Notes: a model not told the origin generated them from the letters alone. Positions 19,451 to 29,690 are shown, counted from the first letter of the stretch. The stretch is 64,000 bases of DNA from Symbiodinium natans (GCA_905221605.1 CAJNDS010000601.1:1-64000); one strand, 5' to 3'. Program-made: numbers and translations.

Positions 19451-19710
19451 CTGTCCGTCCTGCTGGTGCGGCAACGCAAAAACGCTAGTGCAAGCTTCGC
19501 TGCAGTCTTCACGATGCTGACCCTAAACCCTAAACCCTAAACCCTAAACCCTAAACCCTAAACCCTAAACCCTAAACCCTAAACCCTAAACCCTAAACCC
19601 TAAACCCTAAACCCTAAACCGTCTTCGTGCTGCTTGTGGTTGTCGTCTACGCAGTCTCCATCTTGTGTGATTCCAAGCGTCGTGGTTGGACAACGTCCGC
19701 TGCCCGTTGA
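19451..19710 (+). CDS. transmembrane terminal exon split by (CCCTAAA)14
   Basis: After the acceptor CTTCCAG the first part reads LSVLLVRQRKNASASFAAVF then TML. It is interrupted at 19521-19618 by exactly 14 CCCTAAA units (98 nt, frame-breaking, with stops). The second part resumes as TVFVLLVVVVYAVSILCDSK then RRGWTTSAAR and TGA (19708-19710). Omitting only the 98 nt gives CTG ACC GTC in frame and one continuous hydrophobic helix of about 25 residues followed by a basic tail, a classic membrane-anchor end. Confidence 0.75.
19521..19618 (-). repeat. (CCCTAAA)14 array inside a coding segment
   Basis: Fourteen perfect heptamers and nothing else. The flanks are coding on both sides and there is no GT donor or AG acceptor at either edge. 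Confidence 0.95.
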
Positions 19711-19768
19711 CCGACTTCTGGGTCCTGAAGGGGGCTTCCTGGTTTTTAAACAAGAAAAGGGGTTCAGG

Positions 19769-19870
19769 TTGGGATGTTCCCCCTTATACTAACAGTCCCT
19801 AAAAAGGATTATCATAAGGGGTACTAGAATCCCCATTCAGGACTGTTAGCATAAGGGGGAACATCCCAAG
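19769..19870. mobile_element. palindromic element family A, well preserved
   Basis: TTGGGATGTTCCCCCTTATA and its complement TATAAGGGGGAACATCCCAA are nearly perfect, with the ACTAACAGTCC and GGACTGTTAG inner arms. Confidence 0.9.
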
Positions 19871-20721
19871 GTCTTAGGGGCTTTAGGCTTTTGTTCAGAG
19901 GTATTTTGTTTTGTGGCAAGCTTATTTTACTTCAACTATGGGGTCCTTAAAACAGGGGGGTTCATGGGGGGTAGGTACCTAGGGAACCTTAAAAAAGCTT
20001 TGGGAGCCTTAGGCAGTAGTGGGGAGTATTTGGGAACGTTGAGTCCCCCTCCGTCAAGGGCACTTAACCCTAAAGCCTAAACCCTAAACGGCAAGGGGCT
20101 TGGGGCAGTTCAGGTTTTGCTTGCTCGGCGGCGCGTGCCCTGTCGGATAAGGGATCCTAGCAAGTCTGCAGATGCAATCGGGAATCCTACACCGACCCTT
20201 TTGTGTCTTCTCTTTTTTCAGGGTGTAGGGCTTCGGGTGGTTTAGGGTGGTGTAGGGTTTAGGGTTTAGGGTTCGCCCTTGACAGTTGACCTGGCAGGTC
20301 GGTGTCCAATCTACGGAGATGGCGCTGACATACCCCGACACGATCCGCGCCTTGTCGCTCCTTTTTTCTTCTGCTTTGAGCCCTAAACCCTAAACTCCTT
20401 TGGGGCTCAGGGTTCCGGATTCCAGGCCCTACTTGGCTTCAAAAGGGCCCAATCCGCCCCAAACCCAGATCCAGGCTCGAACCACAGCCCCACGGCGCCA
20501 GGGCACGGCTGAGTGTTTTCTTTGCTTTTCCTCGGGGGGTGGGGGATTGTGGACATCAGGGTTTAGGGTTTTAGGGTTTTAGGGTTTCGGGTTAGGGCTT
20601 TAGAGATTGTTGGACGCTTGGGATGTTTTGAGTGCCCCATGATTGTCCCTCCATTGCCTTCAGGGTCCCTCGTTGAGTTCACCCTGAACCCTAGACCCTA
20701 AAGCCTCAACCCAGTTTATAC

Positions 20722-20830
20722 CTAGGTTCTACATCCCCCTTGGGAATGTTTTTTTGGTTGAATGTCTGTTCATATAAAACTCAAGAGGATATGAACCATA
20801 CCATGTTTATTGAGGTTCTAAGGGGAGTAT
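20722..20830. mobile_element. element family F (CCCCCTTGGGAATG...)
   Basis: It shares CCCC(T)TGGGAATG, TGTTCATATA(A/G)AACTCAAGA and AGGTTCTAAGGGGAGTATAG with 26807-26892. The ends are partly complementary (CTACATCCCCCTTGG versus GGGGAGTATAG). Confidence 0.7.
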
Positions 20831-21517
20831 AGGCTTACTCTTCGGTCTCGCTAACCCTTTGACCTGAAGGGTCTTTCCAAGAACTCGCCGACTGGCCCCT
20901 CGGGAGGGCGATCAAGCCCTAAAAACCCAAGTGGAGGGGTGGGTTTAGGGTTTAGGGTTTAGGGTTTAAGGTTTCGGGTTTAGGGTTTAGGCTTTCGGGT
21001 TTAGGGCTTCGGGTTTCGGGTTTCGGGTTTCGGCTTTGGGGTGGAATGGGCGCCAGGGCCAGGGTCACCCATAACCCGATGGTCAGACTATCATGCCTGA
21101 ACCGAAATGGGCATTTCCCCTAGGTAGGGGTCTAGAAGAACATCCCAACAAGGGCAACCTATTTTGTGGGAAACCCCCAACCTCGTTTTAGCTTTGAGCT
21201 AAAGTGGGTTATTCCGAAACCCTAAACTTAAGAAAGCTGGGTATACTTGGCGCCAAAAAATCGCGTGGGTGGTTTTGAGTGGGGATGTGGCGCACTTGTA
21301 CCCCTACTTCTTTAAATTAAGCCCCTCAACCCCAAGCCCTACATACCATGTGGCCACTGTGCGGGTGGGCCGCATCCCCAAGCCCGAAAACCCGAAACCC
21401 GGAGCCCTGTACGCACCTCGCCCACCCGCCCGAAACCTTAAACTCTAAACCCAAAACCCCAAACCCCAAACCCCAAACCCCAAACCCTAATCCCTAAACC
21501 CTAAACCCTAAACCCAG

Positions 21518-21617
21518 GCCTCTTCTACCCGCACCTGGGGGGCCACCTCTCCGCTAGCTGCTCCTTTGACAAGCGCGAGCCGCGGCTCCGAAGAAGCCAG
21601 GCCAGGAAAGTTGCTCA
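21518..21617 (+). CDS. exon-like segment
   Basis: Acceptor CTAAACCCAG formed at the edge of a CCCTAAA array. The G/C3-rich frame reads LFYPHLGGHLSASCSFDKRE then PRLRRSQARKVAQ. The 3' boundary is uncertain (no close GT; TTTAGG follows). Confidence 0.6.
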
Positions 21618-22403
21618 AGGGTTTCAGGGTTTAGTGTTTAGAGTTTGTAGGGTTTAGGGTTTAGAGTTTAGGTTTGGGGTTTTTGTTACAGAGTGAGTCC
21701 TCTTTTTTTGGCGGGGAGGGGCGAGGGGTAATTAACGTGTTTACTGATGATTTAGTTAGGGTTTTGAGGTATTTTGGGGCTTTAGGAAGGTTTTAGGTTC
21801 GGGCTCACCCTGAGCCCTAAGTCCTAAATCCTGAACCCATGGTTTCCAAAGCTTAGAATATAGGTCGAGCAAAAGGGCCACGACAAAAATGAAGAAAAGC
21901 TGTTTTAGAGGGGATTCCGCTTTTGGTTGCCTTTGTCGTTTTTTGCACCAGGTCAGCGTAGACACCCTGACCTGTCCCCCCCCCGCCTGAGGAACCCGCA
22001 ACCTACTTTTTTTGCGGGTTCTTAGTATCAAGCCCCTTACCCTACAATCTGAGTTGGGCGACTGCGGGGGCTTGCGCGTTGCACTCGGCATCTCTGCCGC
22101 TTACCTTCCAGATTTGGGGTTTAGGGTTTAGGGCCTTAGGGCTGCAACAAAGAAGCGTGGTGATTGCGGAACTCAGCAACCAGTGTTCTAACTCCGTTGG
22201 TCCAACCCTTTGGGTTTCGCCAGTGGCTCTTTTTGCCTTCAGCTTAGTAGGGGCATGCCTAAACCTAAACCCTTTTGCCTAAACCCTTCATAACAAAGCC
22301 TGAACCCTAATTACTAATTACACCCTAAACCCTAAACCCTAAACCCTAAACCCTGCAGAACAAAGCCTAAGCCCGAAAGGTAGGGCTTCTCTGGATAACC
22401 ACA

Positions 22404-22488
22404 AATCCTTGCGAGGGCAAGCCCAGCGAGACCGAGGAGAACGCCAAGGCTTTGGGATGGTTTCTTCAGGGGCTTAATTACTTGGGGG
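22404..22488 (+). CDS. exon-like segment ending in a TTTAGGG array
   Basis: It reads NPCEGKPSETEENAKALGWF then LQGLNYLG, with the donor GTTTAGGG at 22489. The exon end ATTACTTGGGGGTT is repeated on the far side of the array. Confidence 0.55.
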
Positions 22489-22522
22489 TTTAGGGTTTAG
22501 GGTTTAGGGTTTAGGGTTTAGG
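22489..22522 (+). repeat. TTTAGGG array bracketed by a 14-bp direct repeat
   Basis: The array reads GTTTAGG...GTTTAG, with ATTACTTGGGGGTT at 22477-22490 and 22523-22536. Confidence 0.9.
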
Positions 22523-22649
22523 ATTACTTGGGGGTTCAGGGGCTTAGAGTTTAGGGTTTTGAGGTTTTAGGGCTTAGGATGTTCCTCGTTCAAAAAATGG
22601 TTTAGGATTTTCGGGTTTGGGTGCGCCGGCACAGGGGCCGCGATGAATC

Positions 22650-22900
22650 GTCTTACCGTCTGACCGCCTTGACCGTCTTGACCCTCTGTTTTCTGGAGAC
22701 GAGAGTCAAGAGGGTCGAGAAGGGCAAGAACGTGAAGACCGTTCAGAAAGTCAAGAGCGTCTAAACCCTAAACCCTAAACCCTAAGGTCGAGAGGGTCAG
22801 CCAGGACCCTTTGACCGTCTTGACCCTCTGTTCTCTGGAGAGGAGAGGCCAGATGTTCAAACAAGAGCGCCACGACCGTCAAGAGCGTCAGTCGGGTTTC
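22650..22900. repeat. GACCGTCTTGACCCTCTG repeat pair
   Basis: TTGACCGTCTTGACCCTCTG plus TTCTGGAGA lies at about 22671-22705 and again at 22810-22844. AGTCAAGAGGGTCGAGA and GTCAAGAGCGTC are partial inverted copies between and after. A CCCTAAA array sits in the middle. Confidence 0.75.
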
Positions 22901-22904
22901 GGGT

Positions 22905-22946
22905 TTAGGGTTTAACCCTAACCCTAAACCCTAAACCCTAAACCCC
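22905..22946. repeat. second head-to-head telomeric junction
   Basis: GGGTTTAGGGTTTAACCCTAACCCTAAACCC. A short TTTAGGG run meets CCCTAAA at about 22912. Confidence 0.85.
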
Positions 22947-23644
22947 CCTTGGCCGGCAGAGTCTAGGTTTAGGGTTTAGGATGCCGGAGGAGCCGTGAAT
23001 CAAAGAAGGTTAGCGTGGGGTTAGTAACATGTCAGGACACGTCTCACGCTTTCTTGTAGGCTAGAGCCCTAAACTCATAAACTCCGAACCCTAGACCCGC
23101 AACCTTTTGTTTCTTTTTCGGGAGTTTTGCCCCTCATCCCTGGGGAATCATCCTAAACTAACAGTATAGCCCATCTCCCATGCACCCTTTGACCAGAGGA
23201 TCTATGGATTGTGCAGCCGGCGGCGGGGAACCCGCCAGATCGTGCAGTGCAGCCCCTTGGCGGGTTTAGGGTTTAGGGTTTGGGGTTTAGGAGGATACTG
23301 ATCCGAAGGCCTGCGTTTTGGGTCTCGTTGTCAAGCCACGCTCCCGGACACTGTCCCTTAATGTTTAGGGTTTAGGGTTTGGGGTTTAGGGTTTAGGGCT
23401 AGGCCTAAACCCCAAACCCCCAAAAGCCCTAAACCCCCAAATCCCAAAACCCCAAACCCCAAACCCTAAACCCGAACACCCCTAAAACCCAAACCCTAAA
23501 CCCTAAAAACAAAAAAAAAACAGCTTCCTGAACGAGCCCTCAGGTGGTGTGTCACGCCCATCCTTCTGCGACACCTGGGGAGCAAGAAGCCGCTTTCTTG
23601 GCACAAGGTCTTAGGGGGTGCTCGAAGGTTCAGAGGGTTTAGGG

Positions 23645-23870
23645 CTACTTGAAGGTTCATGGGTGGTTGTAGGGATCGCTCGAAGGTTCATGGGTGGTTG
23701 ATAAGTGGGGTTCGGGTCTAGGCTTGAGGGTTTAGGGTTTAGGGCTACTGGAAGGTTCATGGCTACTTAGAAGTGGGCTTAGACGTAGGGTAGCTATAAT
23801 CTAGGCTGGTTGTCACCTTAGGGTACTTATACCCCTACTCAGACCTGCCCATGAACCTTCGACTAGGGCT
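23645..23870. mobile_element. composite family B elements
   Basis: Three GAAGGTTCATGG left termini in series (23649, 23681, 23751) share one right terminus CCCATGAACCTTCGACTAG, with TTTAGGG between them. This suggests nested or sequential insertion. Confidence 0.7.
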
Positions 23871-24109
23871 CTTTTGGGGTTGGTTTAGGGTTTAGGGTTT
23901 AGGGTTTAGGGTTTAGGGTTTAGGGTTTAGGGTCTAGGGTGGCTTCTGTGAAAAAAGGGCTTCTAGGGCGAAGCTGTCTTTTCTGGCTTCGTCTCTCTGG
24001 GCGGTTGTGTGGGGTTTGTGTTCTGCTTCCTGCCCCTTAAGCCTTAAACCCTAAACCCCAAACCCTAAGCCCTAAACCCTAAACCCCTAAACCCTAAACC
24101 ACTCCGCAG

Positions 24110-24191
24110 TCCCGGCTCGTCAGAGACGATAGCGAGCCCTGAAATGGTTCCTCCAAGCTCTGAAGCCTGTGTGAAAGCTCGGAGCCACGAG
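24110..24191 (+). CDS. exon-like segment, Ser/Pro-rich
   Basis: Acceptor CACTCCGCAG directly after CCCTAAACC, and donor GTACCT. It reads PGSSETIASPEMVPPSSEAC then VKARSHE. The opposite-strand 121-codon frame here is its shadow. Confidence 0.65.
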
Positions 24192-24479
24192 GTACCTTGC
24201 CATCAAAGAGCATGAGCTGGTCGCGCGCTCCTGAGCCTGCCGCGGACTGTTCACGCGCGCTGTCGGCCCTGCCGATGTCGTAATGTCAGCTAGGGTCACT
24301 AGGTGCCTTGGCTCTTGCTCCTTACACCTTGTATATTCAAGACTGCTGAACACTTGGGCAGGGCCCCAAAAATTCACAGCAGACCTCCAGTACAGACGAA
24401 GGCTTTGCAGTCGCATGAAACTTCGGAGCCCGAAGCCCTGAACCTCTAGTTTGCTGGCACCGTGGTTTTCTAAGGGCAT

Positions 24480-25190
24480 GGCCAATACTTAAAATGGCCA
24501 AGGGACCATGAAACTGCCCTAGGAATCAAGTTTATAGGGCCTCTTGTGGTGGCCTATGTTGAATGCATGTAGGCAGTCCTCTACAAAACAATTTCGCAAT
24601 ACCCCACAAGTCAGGAAGACACACCTTACAGAATCATATGAAGCATGTCTATATATTATGATGTTATTCATGTGTCCTTGTTTCAGGGGTAGTTGGGCTC
24701 TTTGGGCCCACCTTTGTTCCTCTGGGGTTCAAATTTTCACACGCCTGGAGAGCTGCGCGCTCCTTCCTGCCCAGGCGTCTGGGCTGCTGCTCCGAGGGGA
24801 AGACAAGCACCACGGAAAAAAGGCACCCAGAACACAAGGGCGTTAACTTCGATTTTGCTTAAGAACCCCCCGCCCCCCAAAAAAGAATATGTATACATAT
24901 ATATATATATATATAAGCATGAAAGATCATCATCCCCATGCTGTCCTTATCCGGAAGAATATTTCATTTCTTGGTCGGTTCTTGTTTCGGTTTTGGGGGT
25001 GCTGCATATCGAGTCTCTTCAACGTTTGCAATTATCTCCAGGTTCTACGAAACCCTGAACCCTGTCTCTCAATTCGAAGTTCTTCTTCGATTTCCCTCGC
25101 CAGCTCGCCATCATGACAATACAGATCAACTTTTGGTGTCGACCTTCCTCAACCCCCTACTGTAAAAACCCTATCACCATAAGCAGCACT
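24480..25190. other. intron-like stretch, no gene seen
   Basis: Holds a (TA)n tract at 24898-24916 and a partial family C terminus (TTTGCTTAAGAACCCCCC at 24856). Several short frames overlap and none has convincing composition. Confidence 0.5.
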
Positions 25191-25659
25191 TGTTGCAGGT
25201 CCGCAAGGAGGACATCAGCGTTAGGCCCATGACTGCGCCACATGCTTTCTTGCATTGCTTACACAGTCGGAATCCGGAGTGTTCGGATCGGGCTCAGGGC
25301 AAGGTGTTCTGTTGTTTCTACAAGTTGCATTGTGGCACGTAGACCTCATGAAGACTTGCGACCGTGGCATGTTATTAGTGCAACTTATCCTTGGGTTGGC
25401 GGTGGTGATTCCGAGCGCTGTTCCTGGCTTCTTTGTCCTTCATGTCCTTATACTTATCCTGATCCTCGAGGCGCCGTCTAAACAATTGACCTGCGACGTT
25501 GGTGCGAGCAAGCTCGAACGCACGCAAGCACGCACGCACGTATGCACGCACATGTGCGCATACGTTTGCACGCACGTATATGTACAACTTCTACGTTAGT
25601 TCAATTGTCCACCCTACTTTTCCGCATTACGTTTTCAAGAATTCTGCCCTTGCTTGCAA

Positions 25660-25690
25660 AATTGCGGGGGGGGGGGGGGGTGAGGGGGGG
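25660..25690. repeat. poly(G) tract
   Basis: A long G run, then TGAGGGGGGG. The surrounding 25.2-25.9 kb has moderate-length frames that overlap one another and are not assigned. Confidence 0.85.
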
Positions 25691-25978
25691 AATTGTGCAA
25701 AAGTGGAAACAGGAAACTTGTGCAATCGCACTTTGGAACTTTGTTGCCCTGTCGCCTTTGAAATTTCGACATCTTTTGCATTAGCTAGCTTCAAAACACT
25801 GATCGCTTTTTTTATGGGGACGGCAAACGCATGCACAACTTGTGTTGATGTTTTCGATTATCCTTCCGCCTCTTGCTAACTAATGCAAACCTAGGGAATT
25901 CACAAGATAATGCTGCGTTTTAGTCATGTTCGCCGAAACCCCCTCCCCCCTCCCACGCACGCACCCAGTTCACTTGCG

Positions 25979-26021
25979 CGGGCTCTACCAGCTCGTCCCA
26001 ATGAAGGGCATGGCCGACATA
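25979..26021 (+). CDS. exon-like segment abutting a CCCTAAA array
   Basis: Acceptor GCACCCAG. The G/C3-rich frame reads HLRGLYQLVPMKGMADI and then runs into the array with no GT. ACATA flanks the array on both sides. Confidence 0.65.
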
Positions 26022-26063
26022 CCCTAAACCCTAAACCCTAAACCCTAAACCCTAAACCCTAAA
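26022..26063 (-). repeat. (CCCTAAA)6 flanked by ACATA
   Basis: Exactly six heptamers. The left flank is GACATA, and the right edge reads ACATA with the last A of the array shared. Confidence 0.9.
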
Positions 26064-26806
26064 CATACAACCCTTCGACGGGAGAATGTGACAAGCACAC
26101 AAGGGTTTCGGAGCCCGAGCTCAACCCGGAACCTTCCTTACAACCCTAAACTTTGTCATAGTTGGGTAACATTTTACATTTTTTAAGGGTACTGAAACCT
26201 AATAAGGAATAAAACTCTAATTTTTTATATGATCCCAACAATGAACTAGTAAACCCTGAACCCTAAACCCCCAAATCCCTGCTTTGTGATTCCGAAGGGC
26301 GGAGCTTGTGAACATTCCCGGGCCACTGTGCCAGTTCTACCTCGAACCGACAGGCCGGATCGGGGTTTCCGGAGATTCTTAGGGCTTTAATAGAAGGGTT
26401 CAGGCGGCTTTGGGTCTAGGGAGAGAGCCCTGGAGCAAAAACCAAAATGCAGAGTTAAGGGGTTTTGAGAATTTTTGATGCAGCAATGCACATAGTGTAG
26501 CGAACTACAGGTAGACCCGTTGTGGTCACTGTGGCTTCAGGGGAAGCAATCAGAGCATTTTAGGTGTTTTATGCAGTATCGGGCCTTCAGAATGCTGTGG
26601 CGTGAGGTGTTCAAACCATGTGGGTTCCCTTTTTTGATTAGGGTTTAGGGTTTAGGGTTTAGGGTTTAGGGGTATTCCATGATGAACGGGCATTGAAGTT
26701 GATGGGCTTGGGGTTAAGGGCAGGCCTTCGCCATGGAACGTCCCCTAGGCTTCCGACATGATGTCGTGAACCTCTCGGCCCCATGAGCACCTACACCCTA
26801 AACCTA

Positions 26807-26892
26807 TATCCCCCTGGGGAATGACTTTTTTTGTTTGTTCATATAGAACTCAAGAAGATAGTATTTTTTTATTAAGGTTCTAAGGGGAGTAT
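26807..26892. mobile_element. element family F
   Basis: Second copy of the 20722 element, shorter in the centre. Confidence 0.65.
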
Positions 26893-26927
26893 AGAAACCT
26901 AAGCCCTAAACTCCTCAACTTGCTGAT

Positions 26928-27022
26928 TCTCAGTAGGGAAGCCCCTATAGAACCCCTTAAAGGGTAGATATAGGGGGATAGTAAATAAGGTGCCTCATCC
27001 CCCAATTCCCGACTAAGAGCCA
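26928..27022. mobile_element. element family H
   Basis: TCTCAGTAGGGAAGCCCC on the left and CAATTCCCGACTAAGAGCC on the right, with a central AGGGTAGATATAGGGGGAT. Related to 34055-34170 and to the core of 382-574. Confidence 0.6.
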
Positions 27023-27345
27023 GTAGGTAAACACTTGTTAGTTGGGCTCTGCCTTGGTCTCGTCCGAAATCAGGCTAAGGGTCGGGTTCCGGGAGCTCGT
27101 AGGGCTCAGGGTTTTAAGGGGAACCGCAGATTCGGGTTTAGGGCGAGAAAGAGCTGTATCTCTCTATCTCTTTCTTTCTTTCTCTTTCTCTCTCTCTCTC
27201 TCTGTATATATATATATATACATATTTGGTGTGGGGGATCCAGCTTAGGAGGGGGTCCTCAACCCAAAGTACCCCCAAGGGGTCTTGAAGCTCGGCTTCG
27301 CGTTGAGGACCCCAAGCCCCCTGAGCTGAAGCCGCGAAGTTCTCC

Positions 27346-27445
27346 TTACTTGAAGGTTCATGAGTATAGTCATAAGTAGGGCTATAAGCAGGGGAACTAG
27401 AATTATGGCCCTATTTGGGGTTTGTAACCCTACCTCCAAGTAGCC
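27346..27445. mobile_element. family B element, partly duplicated to 27556
   Basis: TACTTGAAGGTTCATGAGTA on the left, CCTACCTCCAAGTAG on the right. The segment AGGGGAACTA(C)...ATTATGGCCCTAT is repeated at 27476-27502, followed by another CCTCCAAGTAG. Confidence 0.7.
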
Positions 27446-27778
27446 CTAAACCCTAAACCCAAAACCCTACTAAGTAGGGGAACCATCATTATGGCCCTAT
27501 AACTACCCAATGAGCCCTAAACCCTAAACCCTAAACCCCAATGAGCCTCCAAGTAGCCTCCAAGTATCCCTAGAGACCCTTGGCCTCAGGCGTTGTCGAG
27601 GCGCAAGCCTACAGCAGAGGCATGTATGGTGCTGGGGTGCCGAAGGACCGGCTCCCAAACCCTAAACCCTAATCCCTAAACCCTAAACCCTATACCCTAA
27701 ACCCCACGCCCCAAACCCCAAACCCCAAGCCCTAATAAGAAACCCCCCAAAGTATGTAGAATAAGATCCCTAAACCCT

Positions 27779-27911
27779 ATTTGCTTAAGAACCCCCCCCC
27801 CAACATGTAGAATAAAATCTCTATCGGAAGAAAGAACAAGGAAGAATATGTTTTATGTCTGTTTTCATTTATATATGTTTTGATTTGCCGGGGGGTGTTC
27901 TTAAGCAAATG
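27779..27911. mobile_element. palindromic element family C, well preserved
   Basis: ATTTGCTTAAGAACCCCCCC and GGGGGGTGTTCTTAAGCAAAT are near-perfect termini around an AT-rich centre. Copies are at 41218-42480, 43675-43775, 49246-49344 and 55948-56075. Confidence 0.85.
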
Positions 27912-27954
27912 CTCCTTGTGCGTCCTGGCGACAGAGGGTTCTGGGTGTTAGGGT

Positions 27955-28050
27955 GCTTGAAGGTTCATGTGTAGGTGAAAGTAGGGAGAAAAGTGGGGTA
28001 GCTACACTTATGCTCTTGTTCAGGGTACTTACAACACTACTGAATAACCC
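27955..28050. mobile_element. truncated family B element
   Basis: GCTTGAAGGTTCATGTGTAG left terminus and internal subrepeats. The right terminus is missing where the next element starts. Confidence 0.65.
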
Positions 28051-28055
28051 TATGC

Positions 28056-28159
28056 CTTGGGATGTTCCCCCGCTATACTAACCGTCCTTAGCAGGGATTA
28101 TAGTACCCCCGTTTAGATTTCCTACTAAGGACTGTTAGTAGAAGGGGGAACATCCCAAG
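28056..28159. mobile_element. palindromic element family A
   Basis: CTTGGGATGTTCCCCCGCTA and GAAGGGGGAACATCCCAAG, immediately adjacent to a family B element. Confidence 0.9.
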
Positions 28160-28399
28160 CCGGATCAGTCTTACATCCCTGGTTTCTGCAAGCAGAAAAG
28201 CGCACGTGCAATGCGTGGTGCAGTCGTGCAAGTACACATCCCAGGCGGGCTGGCACGCGAGAGTAGAAGGCTGATGTCTGTCAGCAGGGGCGTGTATGCA
28301 CTCCCGAAACCATCCTTCGGTTTAGGGTTTAGGGTTTAGGCAAAAGGGTTTAGGGTTGAGGGTCCCTAAAGCAGCGCCCCTTTTTCTACCAGTATACTA

Positions 28400-28940
28400 A
28401 GTCTCGCCTGTGAATTCGTCTCCTGCTTGTATAGGGTCGCAGGAAGGCTCTGCTATCAGGTTGCCGGCAGTTTCCCAGTCCGCGCTCAAAAAAGGGCTTA
28501 AGGACTACATCCCAAGCATCTTGCTCCCTACAGCCCACCTAAATTCAACTAGCCGAACTGCAGGACAAAGCCGCTGTCATGCTGCGATGGAGTCAGCACC
28601 CTCACCCAGGTTATTAGCGCATGAGGATATCGAGCCGTTTCTCGGGTTTTTAAAGGGTTTCAGTCAGGGACCCTGAACCCTTAATGAGGGAGCTTGTGGA
28701 GGCCCGTAGCCCCAAAGTTAGCGGGACATGTTGATGCCTAGGGTTTGTGGGGTGTTTTAGCCAGTGGACCAGGATTTCAAGGTTATATTATGTAGGTAGC
28801 ACGCGCCGCAGCACGAGACATCCTACACCTAAATTCGGCCCACAGGTTCAGTTTCAGGGGAGTATCAGTTTGCAGGAAGCTTGCAAGCGAGCAGCGCAGC
28901 AGCATTGACAACTCGTACGCCGAAAGAAGTTCAAAGACAT
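28400..28940. other. stretch without assignable gene
   Basis: A frame at 28410-28676 (ends GFLKGFSQGP) is open for 88 codons without strong composition support. Otherwise I see only sparse decayed telomeric units. Confidence 0.4.
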
Positions 28941-28951
28941 GAGCCCAGTAG

Positions 28952-28982
28952 GTACGACAGCGAAGGTCGAAAAGATATTCAT
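28952..28982 (+). CDS. very short exon candidate
   Basis: GCCCAGTAG precedes and GTGAGTG, a strong donor, follows. It reads YDSEGRKDIH. Confidence 0.4.
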
Positions 28983-29042
28983 GTGAGTGAGGCTACAGCA
29001 ACATGCTGCCCAGTCCTTGCTAAACCCTAAACCCTAAACCCC

Positions 29043-29146
29043 GGATTCCCTTCGGGGATCATCCGATAAAATTGGAACGACACAGAGAAGATTAGCATGG
29101 CCCCTGCGCAAGGATGACATGCAGAAATCGAGAAGTGTACCAAGTT
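29043..29146 (+). ncRNA. U6: U6 spliceosomal snRNA
   Basis: The sequence carries the U6 hallmarks in order: a 5' stem-loop closed by a UUCG tetraloop (CCCTTCGGGG), AAAATTGGAACGA, the ACAGAGA box (29081-29087, inside CACAGAGAAGATTAGCATGG), the AGC-containing U2/U4-pairing region, and CCCCTGCGCAAGGATGACA with the intramolecular stem-loop, ending GAAGTGTACCAAGTT. Length is about 104 nt, as in other eukaryotes. It is preceded directly by CCCTAAACCC repeats and followed by AAAACAAAAAACCC. No pol III T-run terminator follows, so this may be an active gene with unusual 3' processing or an A-tailed retrocopy. Confidence 0.93.
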
Positions 29147-29190
29147 AAAACAAAAAACCCTGTACAAGTAACGTCCGGCGTTCGGCCAAG

Positions 29191-29253
29191 CCAAGGCACG
29201 GCACACCTCACCTTTGGCTCAGCTGCACCGGCGCCAAGCGAGGCCCCGGAAGG
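29191..29253 (+). CDS. possible exon, basic
   Basis: Ends GAAGG before GTTTAGGG. One frame reads KARHTSPLAQLHRRQARPRK. Acceptor weak. Confidence 0.4.
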
Positions 29254-29628
29254 GTTTAGGGTTTAGGGTTTAGTGTTTAGGGTTTAGGGTTTGGGGCTTG
29301 GTGTTTAAGGTCTTTTAAGGTTTAGGCAACAGGGTTTAGGCAAAAGGGTTTAGGGTTTAGGTTTCAGAGTTCAGAGTTCAGGGTTGAAGGTCTGCAGATT
29401 CAGTGTTCAGGGTTAAAGGTTTATGGGTTGCGCACGTACACAGCACATAGAAGCAATGTGGAAGTTTCCAAAAGGCAGGGTTATATAAGGTTTTTACTTG
29501 AAAGGGCATGACGGGTTAACCCCAAACCCTAAATCCTAAACTGCATGGGGCTACATACGGCTATGTTGTTGATGTAGAGTTTCAGGGCTGAGGGGGAGCG
29601 CAGGGAGGAAAAGGTTTGAATCCGGGAT

Positions 29629-29690
29629 GTGTGTGTGTGTGTGTGTGAGTGAGTAAGTGAGTGAGTGAGTGAGTGTGTGTGTGTGTGTGC
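29629..29690. repeat. (TG)n / (GAGT)n microsatellite
   Basis: (GT)n, (GAGT)n and (GT)n in series. The adjoining 29.3-30.0 kb shows decayed TTTAGGG units and no gene I can support. Confidence 0.9.

Noticed and set aside
24120-24485. 121-codon minus-strand frame
   Set aside because: It overlaps a + strand segment with good splice sites and has no recognisable motifs of its own.
27035-27379. 114- and 68-codon + frames with poly-Ser/Leu
   Set aside because: They run through a (TCTCTT)n/(TA)n microsatellite and family B sequence.
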